A stretch of DNA of 64,000 nt, from contig FSRD01000001.1 of NCBI GenBank assembly GCA_900129675.1, positions 2,159,501 through 2,223,500 of the forward strand. Reading direction: 5' to 3'. Positions 27,957 to 37,650 of this stretch are shown in pieces. The notes under the pieces are model-generated. The model searched no databases, was not told the DNA's origin, and worked only from the letters and a program-made list of their open reading frames with translations. Position 1 is the stretch's first letter, and each line of letters opens with the position of its first letter. The DNA comes from Bradyrhizobium erythrophlei (GTDB lineage Bacteria > Pseudomonadota > Alphaproteobacteria > Rhizobiales > Xanthobacteraceae). A program made the translations under genes and the position numbers.

Positions 27957-29447
27957 TTACTTCACCGCCCCGAAGCGGCTGTCGAACGAATTCGACGACA
28001 CGATCGGCGCCGATCCCGCAACCAGGCTATCCTTCGCGGCGGGCGCAGGGGCAGGTGCCGCGGAGGCGGTCTCGGAAACCGACGGTTTCGGCGCGGGCTT
28101 GGCGGCGGCCTGTTTGGTCTCGGCCTTTGGCGCGGCGGCCGGATGCGGCGGCTCAGTCCGCTTGGCTTCGATCACTTTCGGCTTTGCGGGCGGGGGTGGC
28201 GCGGTGCTTGCCGTGCTCGCCGTAGCGTCGGCCGTGCCGCCGATACCGACCTTGCGGGCGAGGTTGCTGAAGAACCCGTCGGATTGCGCGTTCGGCGCTG
28301 CATTCGCCACCCGCGTCGGTCCCGTGGCGGGGGCCGCAGCCGCTGCCGCGATCTTTGGTTCCTGCGGCGCGCCGAGCAGGAGATTATCGGACGGCGCGCG
28401 CGGCGGATTGACGGTCGAGGGAATGGTGCCGGGTGCACGTGCCATCGACAGCAGTGACAGGCTCTGGCCGTCGCCGCCTTCGGACAAGCCCGTGTTGCCT
28501 TCGGGCACCTTGGCGGCAAATATCTTGTTCATGCCGCCATCGATGCCGGTGTTCAGCCGGGCAACCGGCGTTCCCTTTGAGATCAGCTTGGCGGTCTCGG
28601 CAGCGTCCTGTTGTTCCTTTTCGCGCGTGGCGTCGGCGAGTTCATCCGGAATGGCGTAGGCCGGGCACTTGGCCGAAGCGTCGAATACCGGATCGCGCGT
28701 GGCGTTCGGCGCCTTGATGGCATCGAACACGTATTTCTTCTCGCAGAAATCGACCTTCGGCTCCTGCCGCGTGATCTCGAAATGATCCCAGCCTTCCTTG
28801 ATCATCTTCCAGAACGGCATGTTCGGGTTATTGCGATGTTTCGCCATGTTGATCGGCGTCATCTTGAACGGATAGGCCTGCAGCTGGAACGCGCGCTGGC
28901 CGCCGAAGAAGGATTCGCGGCCGAGCGAATAGATTTCCGCGATCTGTTCGTCGGTCATCGCGTAGCAGCCGCGCGACGAGCAGTCGCCATGCACCATCAG
29001 CTGCGAACCGGTGCGCCCGAGCGCGCGATCGAACGCGTTCGGATAGCCGGTATTGAACGACAGATAATAGGCCGACTGCGGGTTCATCTGCGCCGGCGAG
29101 ATCGCATAGAAACCTTCCGGCGCCTGGCGGTCGCCTTCACGCACCTTCGGGCCGAGATCGCCCGACCAGCGGCAGATCGGATAGGTCTTGAGCAGCGCAA
29201 AGCGGCCGGAGCGATCCTGCTTCCAGACCTCGAGCTCCGCTTCCTCCTTGAACAGCCGGACCAGGATCGGCGAATTGAGATCCATGTCCTTCTCGACCAT
29301 CGCGGCGAGGAGTTTTGGCGGGACCGGCTGGTTGGCCTTGGCGTTGGTGGCGAGCGAGACTTCGTCGCTGTTGCAGCCGGCCAGCAGCACACCGGCCGCA
29401 AGGGCGGCCGACGTAACGAGCGCGCGAACCAGCGTGCGATATATCAA
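27957..29447 (-). CDS. Murein L,D-transpeptidase-like lipoprotein (YafK/YkuD type)
   Basis: The 496-residue protein begins with a lipoprotein signal (lipobox LLAGC, Cys about 25). A YkuD catalytic domain follows (about 65-240), with the active-site block VHGDCSSRGCYAM that contains the catalytic His, Ser-Arg-Gly and Cys. The last 200 residues are Ala/Pro/Lys-rich and probably disordered. YafK-like enzymes in the periplasm make or cut L,D bonds in peptidoglycan or detach the Braun-type lipoprotein. The long low-complexity tail is unusual compared with YafK (about 250 residues). Confidence 0.85.
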   Translation of the reverse strand: MIYRTLVRALVTSAALAAGVLLAGCNSDEVSLATNAKANQPVPPKLLAAMVEKDMDLNSPILVRLFKEEAELEVWKQDRSGRFALLKTYPICRWSGDLGPKVREGDRQAPEGFYAISPAQMNPQSAYYLSFNTGYPNAFDRALGRTGSQLMVHGDCSSRGCYAMTDEQIAEIYSLGRESFFGGQRAFQLQAYPFKMTPINMAKHRNNPNMPFWKMIKEGWDHFEITRQEPKVDFCEKKYVFDAIKAPNATRDPVFDASAKCPAYAIPDELADATREKEQQDAAETAKLISKGTPVARLNTGIDGGMNKIFAAKVPEGNTGLSEGGDGQSLSLLSMARAPGTIPSTVNPPRAPSDNLLLGAPQEPKIAAAAAAPATGPTRVANAAPNAQSDGFFSNLARKVGIGGTADATASTASTAPPPPAKPKVIEAKRTEPPHPAAAPKAETKQAAAKPAPKPSVSETASAAPAPAPAAKDSLVAGSAPIVSSNSFDSRFGAVK

Positions 29448-29758
29448 AGGCTAAGCTCCACACCCACCGGGCATTTTACGCACCCCAACATAGCGTTCAT
29501 GCCCTGAAGCCATTGTTTAAAATACTACCCTTTGGCCACTCGGCTCGCAACCCGAACGGGGGGCGGCGGGCCGGTCACATGACAAGCATAGTCAACAGAG
29601 GTTAAAGACCGGGGTCTGGGCCTAATTGCGGCCGAATCGGCTGATTCGACCAAAAATCGGCGATTTTCGAGGAAATAGGCCCAACTTGCCACCCGGATTG
29701 ACGAACCTCCGTCGCCCCGGCCCCGCGGATATGGGCGCAGATCGCGCATGAGAAGGCG
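29448..29758. other. Divergent intergenic region
   Basis: This is the 311-bp region between the transpeptidase and acyltransferase starts. It must hold both promoters. I see no clear operator, riboswitch or small gene in it. Confidence 0.4.
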
Positions 29759-31798
29759 ATGGAGAGAGCCGCAACTGTGTTGAAGGCGACAGGCAAGCCC
29801 GCGAATGGAGACGCCTTCCGTCTCGACATCAACGCGCTACGCGCGGTTTCGGTGGCTGCGGTCGTTGGCTACCACTTCCAGATACCAGGGTTCGCCGGGG
29901 GATTTGTCGGCGTCGATATCTTCCTGGTGATCACCGGCTATCTGATGACGGGCAAGGTGCTGAACGACCTGGCGCTGGGCCGGTTTTCGTTCATTACGTT
30001 CCTTCTGATGCGGCTGCGCCGGATCTATCCGGCGCTGGCGGTGATGATCGCTTCGACAATCGTCGTCGGCTGGTTCGTGACCTTGCCGAACGAATATTTG
30101 AAGCACCTGCTGCAGGCGTTGTCGGCGCTGATATTCCAGTCGAATTTCGCCTTCAACAGCGACAACGGCTATTTCGCGATGGCGGCCCAGACCAAGCCGC
30201 TGTTGCATACCTGGTCGCTTTCGCTGGAGGGGCAGTTCTATTTCTGGATGCCTCTGGTCGTACCGCTGGTCTGGCGCCTGGCTTCCAGGTCCAAGGTCAG
30301 CGCAGTGATGACAACGTTTCAGGTTGTCGCGGCGCTGTCGCTGGCGTGGTGTTTGTGGGAGAGCCAGAACGACGCCACGGGCTCGTCCTTTTTCGCCTTG
30401 CCGGCCAGAGCCTGGGAACCGTTGGCCGGCGGATTGATCGCCATCGCTGAGCTGCAACGCCGATCCGAGAGTCCCGCCAAGGATCCGGCCAAGAATCCGG
30501 CCAAGGCCTCGTGGTTGGAAACGCAGATGATCGCTGTCCTCGGCTGGACGCTGGTTGCGGGCTGCATCCTCTCCCCTTTCCCGGAATCGCGGTGGCCGGG
30601 CGTGCTCACCATCCTGCCGATCCTGGGCGCGGCAATGATCGTCGGGGCGCGACAGGGTGCCGGCGCAGGCGGCCTGCTGGCGATCTCATCGATCCAGCGC
30701 ATCGGCGACTGGTCCTATTCGATCTACCTGTGGCACTGGCCGATCTGGGTCTTCGCGCTGAGCTGGCTGTCCCTGCGCGGTTATGGCGTCGGCGCCACGC
30801 AAAAGACATTGATGGTGCTGGCGTCGCTTGGGCTCGGCGCAATCTCCTATCGCTTCGTCGAGCAACCGGTCCGATTGCGGCGGGATTTCTGGACGCCGCG
30901 CAGGCTGCTGCTGAGTTCCAGCGCTGCGTTCGCGCTGTCCATCGGGTTCGTGGCGCTGGCGTTCCTGAACCGCGGTTTCCCAAACAGGCTGCCGGGATAC
31001 ATGTTGCCGGCCGAACTGGCGCGACGGACCAGCACGCCACGGGACGAGTGTTTCAGAGATTCGAATTCCACCAAAAAGGCGGCCGAGACCTATTGCAGTT
31101 TCGGCAGCGCGGAAGTCGCGGGGAGGCCTTCCACAATCCTCTGGGGCGATTCATATGCCAACCAGTACCTCGAGCCGATTTCTGCAGCGGCGCTCGCCAG
31201 CGGAATCCATGGACTGATCGCGACACAGAACGGATGCAGGGCTTTCCTGGACGATCCTGCAGGGAACTCGGGGGATCAGCCGTCGTGCCGGAAATTCAAC
31301 CGCAACACGCTGGATTTCGTGCTGGGCCGGACTGAGCCGAGCATCGTGGTGCTGGCAAGTAACTGGGCCGATGGGCTCGATGTCTCGGCCCTGGTTGAAA
31401 AACTGCTTGCCTCGGGCAAGACCGTCATCCTGATCATGCCGCTGCTGCACTTCGGCTTCGACCTCCCGCAGCGGTGGATTGAAAATCAGGTCCGGGCCGG
31501 CAGGGCGATCGACGAATGGAAGGTCAAGGCCGATCCCGTCCTGACGATGAGTTCGCTCAGGGACGCGATGGTGCAAATTGTGCAAAAGCACTGGGACAAT
31601 CCGCGGCTGGTTACGGTGGATCCATTGTCCGTGATCTGCGAGCAGGGTGATTGCTATCTGGTCAGGAACGGGCAGGCCAATTTTCGCGATACCGCCCACA
31701 TTTCCAACCTCAATGCGATGCAGTTCCGGGGCGTGTTCGACGCCGCGTTCAGGTCAGCCCTTCGCGTTGGACCTGACGCCGGGAAAAAAGCCGACTGA
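29759..31798 (+). CDS. OafA/YrhL-type acyltransferase with SGNH domain
   Basis: The 679-residue protein has an N-terminal acyltransferase-3 membrane domain (about 15-390, about 10 helices; LDINALRAVSVAAVVGYHF with the conserved His, then GGFVGVDIFLVITGYLM). A C-terminal periplasmic SGNH-like domain follows (about 440-670; TILWGDSYANQYLEP with the Asp-Ser). Such proteins O-acetylate cell-surface polysaccharides such as O-antigen or exopolysaccharide. The start ATG 29759 follows GAAGG. The substrate is unknown and no polysaccharide genes are near. Confidence 0.87.
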   Translation: MERAATVLKATGKPANGDAFRLDINALRAVSVAAVVGYHFQIPGFAGGFVGVDIFLVITGYLMTGKVLNDLALGRFSFITFLLMRLRRIYPALAVMIASTIVVGWFVTLPNEYLKHLLQALSALIFQSNFAFNSDNGYFAMAAQTKPLLHTWSLSLEGQFYFWMPLVVPLVWRLASRSKVSAVMTTFQVVAALSLAWCLWESQNDATGSSFFALPARAWEPLAGGLIAIAELQRRSESPAKDPAKNPAKASWLETQMIAVLGWTLVAGCILSPFPESRWPGVLTILPILGAAMIVGARQGAGAGGLLAISSIQRIGDWSYSIYLWHWPIWVFALSWLSLRGYGVGATQKTLMVLASLGLGAISYRFVEQPVRLRRDFWTPRRLLLSSSAAFALSIGFVALAFLNRGFPNRLPGYMLPAELARRTSTPRDECFRDSNSTKKAAETYCSFGSAEVAGRPSTILWGDSYANQYLEPISAAALASGIHGLIATQNGCRAFLDDPAGNSGDQPSCRKFNRNTLDFVLGRTEPSIVVLASNWADGLDVSALVEKLLASGKTVILIMPLLHFGFDLPQRWIENQVRAGRAIDEWKVKADPVLTMSSLRDAMVQIVQKHWDNPRLVTVDPLSVICEQGDCYLVRNGQANFRDTAHISNLNAMQFRGVFDAAFRSALRVGPDAGKKAD

Positions 31799-31800
31799 AA

Positions 31801-32763
31801 TCAGCCGAGCTTCCGGCCGATATCGAGGAATTTCTGCCGCCGCTGCCGCCGGATGCCATCGCCATCGAGATTGCGCAGATCGTTGAGCGCCTGCGCAATG
31901 GCGTCGCCGGTAGCATCGATCATGGCCTTGGAGTTGCGATGGGCGCCGCCGGCGGGCTCCTTCAGGATCTGGTCGATCACGCCGAAGCGCAGCATGTCCT
32001 GCGCCGTGATCTTCATGCTGGTGGCGGCTTCCTGGGCCTTGGTGCCGTCCCGCCACAGGATCGAGGACGCCGCCTCCGGCGAGATCACGCTGTAGATCGC
32101 GTGCTCGAACATCAGCACGCGGTTCGCCGTGGTGATCGCGATCGCCCCGCCCGACATGCCCTCGCCGGTGATGATTGCGATATTGGGCACGCCCAGCGAC
32201 AGGCAGGCGTCGGTGGAGCGGGCAATCGCTTCCGCCTGGCCGCGTTCCTCGGCCCCGATGCCCGGATAGGCGCCGGCCGAATCGACGATCGACAGCACGG
32301 GGATACCGAAACGGTCCGCCATCTCCATCAGCCGGACCGCCTTGCGGTAGCCTTCGGGGCGGGCCATGCCGAAATTGTGCTTGATCCGGCTTTCGGTGGT
32401 GGCGCCCTTTTCCTGGCCGATCACGCAGATGCTTTCGCCGCGGAAGCGGCCGAAGCCGCCCATCAGCGCCTCGTCCTCGCCGTACTTGCGGTCGCCCGCC
32501 ATCGGCGTGAATTCCGGAATCAGCGCACTGACGAAATCGGTGAAGTGCGGACGCTGCGGATGGCGCGCCACCAGCGTCTTCTGCCATGGCGTAAGGTTGG
32601 CGTAGAGGTCGCTCAGCGCCTGCGACGCCTTGTCCTCGATTCGCGAAATCTCATCGCCGATGTCGCTGCCGGTCGCGGCAAGCGCGCGCAATTCGTCGAC
32701 CTTGGCCTCGAGTTCGGCGACGGGTTTTTCGAAGTCGAGATAGCTGCGCATCTGATCCGGCAT
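31801..32763 (-). CDS. accA: Acetyl-CoA carboxylase carboxyltransferase subunit alpha
   Basis: The 320-residue protein matches AccA throughout: RSYLDFEKPVAELEAKVDELR at the start, then ARHPQRPHFTDF, GRFRGESICVIGQEKG, PEGYRKAVRLMEMADRFGIP, DSAGAYPGIGAEERGQAEAI and GEGMSGGAIAI. With AccD it transfers carboxyl groups from carboxybiotin to acetyl-CoA, giving malonyl-CoA for fatty-acid synthesis. The start MPDQMRSYLDF at 32763 is the family start; the frame extends upstream without support. Its stop is two bases from the convergent acyltransferase stop. Confidence 0.95.
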   Translation of the reverse strand: MPDQMRSYLDFEKPVAELEAKVDELRALAATGSDIGDEISRIEDKASQALSDLYANLTPWQKTLVARHPQRPHFTDFVSALIPEFTPMAGDRKYGEDEALMGGFGRFRGESICVIGQEKGATTESRIKHNFGMARPEGYRKAVRLMEMADRFGIPVLSIVDSAGAYPGIGAEERGQAEAIARSTDACLSLGVPNIAIITGEGMSGGAIAITTANRVLMFEHAIYSVISPEAASSILWRDGTKAQEAATSMKITAQDMLRFGVIDQILKEPAGGAHRNSKAMIDATGDAIAQALNDLRNLDGDGIRRQRRQKFLDIGRKLG

Positions 32764-32945
32764 CAAACCAATATAGGGAGGAACATGCTTGCGGGCGAAG
32801 CGGTTTCGGTAGGGGGCAGAGAACGTTCGTATCTTCAACGATTTAGTGTGCATTCTGGGAGAAATGCGCGCCGCCGGTTGCGGGCGGGTGACGGCTCTTT
32901 CGGGGGAGAAGCCGCCGAAGTCAAGGCGCCGCAGCGTTTTCGAAC

Positions 32946-33902
32946 CTACTTCTCCGCCAGCGGATGCAGGTCGCGCACCAGGCTTTTCAGCCGCTCCTCG
33001 ACCACATGGGTGTAGATCTGCGTGGTCGAGATATCGGTGTGGCCGAGCAGCGTCTGCACGATGCGCAGGTCGGCGCCGTTATGCAGCAGATGGCTGGCAA
33101 AGGCGTGCCGCAGCACATGCGGGCTGACCAGCCGCGGCGCCAGGCCGGAGGCGGCCGCGAGTTCCTTGAGGTCGCGCGCGAAATGCTGTCGCGTCAGATG
33201 CCCGCTCTCGCCGAACGAGGGGAACAGCCATTTCGAGCCGGCGGCGTTTTTCTGTTTCTCCGGTTTGAGCGCCTCGATTGCGGCGAGGTAATCGGCCATC
33301 GCCTGCCGCGATGCCTCGTTCAGCGGCACCAGCCGTTCCTTGTTTCCCTTGCCGCGCACCACGATCATACGGGCATCGCGGCGCGCGGCCGATAGCGGCA
33401 GCGAGACCAACTCGGAGACCCGCAGGCCGGTGGCGTAGAGCACTTCCAGCAGGCAATACAGCCGCAGCGCGCGGAGCCGCTGCGGGGCCGAGGTGTCCTG
33501 TGCCTGCGTGAGATCCTTGGCGCGCGTCAGCATGCGGTCGACATCGGAGATCGACAGCACTTTCGGCAGGCCGCGGCCGCGTTTCGGGCCCGACAGGATC
33601 GCCGCCGGATCGTCGCTGCGAATCCGTTCGTTGAGCAGGAAACGGAACAAATGCCGCATCGCCGACAGCCGGCGGGCCACGCTGGAGGATTTGAAGCCGC
33701 GCGAATCGAGATCGGCGAGGTAGTCCCGCAGCGTCTGGGTCTCGGCGCCGGCAAAGCTTTGGCCGGCAGACCTGAGGAACTCGGAGAAATCGGTGAGGTC
33801 GCGGCGGTAGGCGTCGAGCGTATTGGCGCCCGCGCCCTGTTCGGCCGCGAGCATGTCGAGGAACAGGCTGGTCAGTTTGGCATCTGGTGGGTTGGAACGC
33901 AT
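32946..33902 (-). CDS. xerD: Tyrosine recombinase XerD
   Basis: The 318-residue protein has the N-terminal SAM-like core-binding domain (about 8-95) and the catalytic domain (about 115-310). The active-site set is visible: Arg in YATGLRVSELV, Lys in RGKGNKERLVPL, HVLRHAFASHLL (His-x-x-Arg), His in LGHTDISTTQIYTH, and its Tyr. Together with XerC it resolves chromosome dimers at dif. Position next to accA and aroK is the normal alphaproteobacterial context for the housekeeping enzyme. Confidence 0.93.
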   Translation of the reverse strand: MRSNPPDAKLTSLFLDMLAAEQGAGANTLDAYRRDLTDFSEFLRSAGQSFAGAETQTLRDYLADLDSRGFKSSSVARRLSAMRHLFRFLLNERIRSDDPAAILSGPKRGRGLPKVLSISDVDRMLTRAKDLTQAQDTSAPQRLRALRLYCLLEVLYATGLRVSELVSLPLSAARRDARMIVVRGKGNKERLVPLNEASRQAMADYLAAIEALKPEKQKNAAGSKWLFPSFGESGHLTRQHFARDLKELAAASGLAPRLVSPHVLRHAFASHLLHNGADLRIVQTLLGHTDISTTQIYTHVVEERLKSLVRDLHPLAEK

Positions 33903-33918
33903 CCCAAGATCATAGCCG

Positions 33919-34065
33919 CTATTTCTTGAGGAACTTATCTGCGGGGATGGTGACGGTGATTTCCCGGGGCTTCGGGTTCACAAAATTCGCCAGCGCGAAA
34001 ATGATGCCGTAGATGATCCCGGCGATCACGGCCACGACCGTCAGGAAGCGGAACAGGCTGGGCAT
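33919..34065 (-). CDS. Small single-span membrane protein (48 aa)
   Basis: A 48-residue frame reads MPSLFRFLTVVAVIAGIIYG, continues with a hydrophobic stretch to about residue 28, then a short polar tail with PREITVTIPADKF. GAGG lies about 8 bases before the ATG. Similar small proteins sit between aroK and xerD in related genomes. It has one membrane helix with the C-terminus probably outside. Function unknown. Confidence 0.72.
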   Translation of the reverse strand: MPSLFRFLTVVAVIAGIIYGIIFALANFVNPKPREITVTIPADKFLKK

Positions 34066-34227
34066 CAGGAAGCCTCAGGTGGCAAATTAACCATTGAAAT
34101 CATCGGGGAAGCAGGGCCCGACTACCTACATGTTCCCCCGGGCGTTGCAAGAGTCTCTGGCAACGGTATCGGCGGGGGTAGTATAGGTGGCGTGAACCGC
34201 GGAAAATCCGCCGATGACAAGGTTTTG

Positions 34228-34863
34228 ATGCCCGAGACAGCCACACCGGCACCCGCCAACGCACCCCAGGACGCCGAAATCACGGCAGCCCTCGGAAGGC
34301 GTTCGATCGTGCTGGTCGGCATGATGGGCGCCGGCAAATCCACCATCGGACGCCGGCTGGCCGGGCGGCTGCGGCTCCCGTTCCTCGATGCCGATACCGA
34401 GATCGAGGCGGCGGCCGGGATGTCGATCCCCGATATTTTCGAAACCCATGGCGAGCCGCATTTCCGGGACGGCGAGGCGCGGGTGATTGCGCGGCTGCTC
34501 GACAATGGCCCGGCGGTGCTGGCCACCGGCGGCGGCGCCTTCATGCGCGAGGAAACCCGCAACCGCATCCGCGACAAGGCGGTCTCGATCTGGCTCAAGG
34601 CCGATGCCGACATCATCATGCGCCGGGTCAAGCGTCGCGCCGACCGGCCGCTGTTGCAGACCGAGGATCCGGCTGCGACCGTTAGCCGTCTGCTCGAACA
34701 GCGCGAGCCGGTCTATCAGAGCGCCGATCTGACGATCTGGTCGCGCGACGTGCCGCACGAACGAATTGTCGATGAATGTATCGAGGCCCTGCGCGCCCGG
34801 CTCTGCGGCGACGCGACGCCGCCGACCCAGCAAACAACCGACGGAATGAGCGTCACGCCATGA
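34228..34863 (+). CDS. aroK: Shikimate kinase
   Basis: The 211-residue protein has the P-loop GMMGAGKST (residues 31-39), the shikimate-binding DADTEIE and FRDGEARVI segments, ATGGGAFM (Walker-B-like Gly triple) and the lid Arg region RRADRPLLQTED. It phosphorylates shikimate at O3 with ATP. ATG 34228 gives the usual start (MPETATP); GTG 34192 in frame would add 12 residues. Its stop overlaps the aroB start (ATGA), indicating translational coupling. Confidence 0.93.
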   Translation: MPETATPAPANAPQDAEITAALGRRSIVLVGMMGAGKSTIGRRLAGRLRLPFLDADTEIEAAAGMSIPDIFETHGEPHFRDGEARVIARLLDNGPAVLATGGGAFMREETRNRIRDKAVSIWLKADADIIMRRVKRRADRPLLQTEDPAATVSRLLEQREPVYQSADLTIWSRDVPHERIVDECIEALRARLCGDATPPTQQTTDGMSVTP

Positions 34864-36005
34864 CTGCGCCACTGAAGCATTCGGATCCGATCACGGTCGA
34901 CGTCGCGCTCGGCGACCGCGCCTATGACATCATCATCGGCCGTGACGTGCTGCAGACGCTGGGCGGACGCGTCGCGGCGTTGCGGCCGGGGGTGCGGACC
35001 GCTATCGTGACCGACCGCACCGTCGCAAAGCATTGGCTGGAGCAAACCGAAAGCTCGCTGGCGGCGGCCGGCATCGCCACCTCGCATGTCATCGTCGAGG
35101 AGGGCGAGGGCTCGAAGACCTATGCCGGACTCGAGAAGGTCTCGGAAGCGCTGATCGCGGCCAGGATCGAGCGCAACGATCTAGTGATCGCGCTCGGCGG
35201 CGGCGTGGTCGGCGATCTCGCAGGCTTTGCGGCGGCGATCCTGCGCCGCGGCGTCGATTTCGTGCAGGTGCCGACCTCATTGCTGGCGCAGGTCGATTCG
35301 TCCGTCGGCGGCAAGACCGGGATCAATTCGCCGCAGGGAAAAAACCTTCTCGGCGCGTTTCATCAGCCGGTTCTCGTGATCGCCGACACTTCGGTGCTCG
35401 ACACGCTGTCGGCGCGCCAGTTCCGCGCCGGCTACGCCGAAGTCGCCAAATATGGCGTGCTCGGCGACGAGGCGTTCTTCACCTGGCTGGAAGCCAATGC
35501 CGCCGAGATATTTTCGGGAAGTGCCGCGCGCGAGCACGCGATCGCAACCTCCTGCCGCGCCAAGGCCGCGATCGTATCGCGCGACGAGCGCGAGACCGGC
35601 GAGCGGGCGCTGCTCAATCTCGGTCATACCTTCGGCCACGCGCTGGAGGCGGCGACCGGTTTTTCCGATCGGCTGTTCCACGGCGAAGGCGTGTCGGTCG
35701 GCATGGTGCTGGCGGCGGAATTTTCCGCCCAGCTCGGCATGATCCCGCCGGCCGACGCCGCCCGGGTCGAACGCCACCTTGCTTCGGTGGGCCTGCCGAC
35801 CCATTTGCAGGATATCGCCGGCTTTGCCCAGGAGGGGCTCGCCGACGCCGACGCGCTGATGACGCTGATGGCGCAGGACAAGAAGGTCAAGCGCGGCAAG
35901 CTGACCTTCATCCTGCTGGAGGCCGTGGGCCGCGCGGTGATTGCCAACGACGTCGAGCCCGCGCCGGTCCGCGATTTTCTTCAACGCAAGCTGGCGAAGA
36001 CCTGA
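34860..36005 (+). CDS. aroB: 3-dehydroquinate synthase
   Basis: The 381-residue protein has AroB motifs in order: VIVEEGEGSKTYAGLEKV, ALGGGVVGDLAGFAAAILRRG (NAD site), QVPTSLLAQVDSSVGGKTGI, GYAEVAKYGVLGDEAFF, and LNLGHTFGHALEAATG with the zinc-ligand His residues. It converts DAHP to 3-dehydroquinate, the second shikimate-pathway step. ATG 34860 overlaps the aroK stop; the frame upstream is not used. Confidence 0.95.
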   Translation: MTAPLKHSDPITVDVALGDRAYDIIIGRDVLQTLGGRVAALRPGVRTAIVTDRTVAKHWLEQTESSLAAAGIATSHVIVEEGEGSKTYAGLEKVSEALIAARIERNDLVIALGGGVVGDLAGFAAAILRRGVDFVQVPTSLLAQVDSSVGGKTGINSPQGKNLLGAFHQPVLVIADTSVLDTLSARQFRAGYAEVAKYGVLGDEAFFTWLEANAAEIFSGSAAREHAIATSCRAKAAIVSRDERETGERALLNLGHTFGHALEAATGFSDRLFHGEGVSVGMVLAAEFSAQLGMIPPADAARVERHLASVGLPTHLQDIAGFAQEGLADADALMTLMAQDKKVKRGKLTFILLEAVGRAVIANDVEPAPVRDFLQRKLAKT

Positions 36006-36016
36006 ACTCTGTCCGG

Positions 36017-37333
36017 ATGACTAACTTGGATTGGATCGCGCTCTCCATCGTCGTCGCCTGTCTCTTCGTCTCCGCCTTTTTTTCGGCGAGCGAGACCGCG
36101 CTGACGGGCGCCTCGCGCGCCAGTATGTTGCGGCTCTCCAAGCAGGGCAACCGCGAGGCCAGCGTGGTCTCCAGCCTGTTTGCGATGCGCGAGCGGATGA
36201 TCGGCGCGCTATTGCTTGGCAACAACATCGCCAATATCGGCGCCTCGGCGCTCGCGACCGGCATCTTCACGGCATGGTTCGGCGAAGTCGGCGTGCTCTA
36301 TGCGACCGGCTTGATGACGGTTCTGGTGGTGATCTTTGCCGAAGTCCTGCCCAAGACCATCGCCATCAACGCGCCGGATCGGGTGTCGCTGCTGGTCGCC
36401 CGCCCGATGAAACTGATGGTCTATTTGCTCGGTCCGCTGCTTGCCGTTGTCGAAGCGATCGTCCGACTACTGATGCGGATGCTCGGCGTCAAGATCGGCC
36501 ACAATCAGCCGCTGCTGTCGCCGACCGAGCGGCTGCGCGGTGCGGTCGATCTTCTGCATCACGAAGGCAACGTCGAAAAGCAGGACCGCGACATGTTCGG
36601 CGGCCTGTTGGACCTGCGCGAGCTGCAGGTGTCCGACGTCATGGTCCACCGCACCGAAATGGTGATGATCAACGCCGACCTGCCGCCGGAAGACCTGGTG
36701 CGCGAGGTGCTGGCGACCGAATATACGCGCATTCCCTTGTGGCGCGACAAGCCGGAAAACATCATCGGCGTGCTGCACGCCAAGGACCTGTTGCGCGCGA
36801 TCCGGGCTTCCGAAGGCGACACCGCCAAGATCGACGTCTCGACCATCGCGCTGCCGCCATGGTTCGTGCCGGAGATGCGGTCGGTGTCCGAACAGCTGAA
36901 GGCGTTCCGCCGCCGCAAGACCCACTTCGCGCTCGTCGTCGACGAGTATGGCGAGGTCGAAGGAATGGTGACGCTGGAGGATATTCTGGAAGAGATCGTC
37001 GGCGATATCTCCGACGAGCACGACGTGGTGGTGGCCGGCGTCCGCGCCCAGCCCGACGGCTCGGTCGTGGTCGATGGTTCGGTGCCGATCCGCGATCTCA
37101 ACCGCGCGATGGATTGGCATCTGCCCGACGAGGAGGCGACCACCATCGCGGGACTGGTGATTCACGAGGCGCGTTCGATCCCCGAGCGCGGCCAGAGTTT
37201 CACCTTCCACGGTTTCCGCTTCCGAGTGCTGCGCCGCGAGCGCAACCGCATCACCGCGCTGCGGATCGTGGCGGTGCCGCGCGAGGCCGAGACCGAAGAG
37301 AAAAAGCCGAAGCGGGCGGGGACGGCGTTCTGA
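36017..37333 (+). CDS. CNNM/CorC-type membrane protein with CBS domains (HlyC/CorC family)
   Basis: From ATG 36017 the product is 438 residues: a CNNM membrane domain with four helices (about 1-185; SAFFSASETALTGASRA), a CBS pair (about 205-330; VMVHRTEMVMINADLP; FALVVDEYGEVEGMVTLEDI) and a C-terminal CorC_HlyC transporter-associated domain (about 345-425). Members are linked to Mg2+/Co2+ efflux; an older name is hemolysin-like. It follows aroB by 11 bp in a likely operon. The frame is open far upstream across aroB, but that part is a shadow. Confidence 0.9.
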   Translation: MTNLDWIALSIVVACLFVSAFFSASETALTGASRASMLRLSKQGNREASVVSSLFAMRERMIGALLLGNNIANIGASALATGIFTAWFGEVGVLYATGLMTVLVVIFAEVLPKTIAINAPDRVSLLVARPMKLMVYLLGPLLAVVEAIVRLLMRMLGVKIGHNQPLLSPTERLRGAVDLLHHEGNVEKQDRDMFGGLLDLRELQVSDVMVHRTEMVMINADLPPEDLVREVLATEYTRIPLWRDKPENIIGVLHAKDLLRAIRASEGDTAKIDVSTIALPPWFVPEMRSVSEQLKAFRRRKTHFALVVDEYGEVEGMVTLEDILEEIVGDISDEHDVVVAGVRAQPDGSVVVDGSVPIRDLNRAMDWHLPDEEATTIAGLVIHEARSIPERGQSFTFHGFRFRVLRRERNRITALRIVAVPREAETEEKKPKRAGTAF

Positions 37334-37346
37334 GCGCCGGTCCTCG

Positions 37347-37496
37347 TCACCAATTCAGAGTCAGATGGCAGGAACCTAGTTGGCAGAGGTGGATTGCCGC
37401 GCCGGTCTTGACGGCTATCCCGGTTCCCAAAAGCAGCAGGATGCACCCGAGCGTGGAATAAGGGCTCTCGCCGCTCCTTTGCGAATGATTGTCCAT
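37347..37496 (-). CDS. Possible small membrane protein (49 aa)
   Basis: In the 317-bp gap between the CNNM gene and the secreted protein, a 49-codon frame begins MDNHSQRSGESPYSTLGCI and has one hydrophobic helix (about 16-35) and three Cys residues. No good ribosome-binding site is visible and I know no family. It is the only candidate in the gap and may be spurious. Confidence 0.22.
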   Translation of the reverse strand: MDNHSQRSGESPYSTLGCILLLLGTGIAVKTGAAIHLCQLGSCHLTLNW

Positions 37497-37650
37497 GGCC
37501 GCACCAAAATAACAGGAAATCGCCCAAGCCCGCGCATCGCGCGCCGTCTACTGCGGCCAATATGAAAAGGCCGGCGTAGGAATTCCAGACGAACGGCGCG
37601 GTCACGTCATAAAGGCGGAATAGGGGCGCAGGTGACGGATTTCGGAGAGA

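Noticed and set aside
35033..36016. Upstream extension of the CNNM/CorC gene frame
   Set aside because: It runs through aroB in another frame; the protein family begins at ATG 36017.
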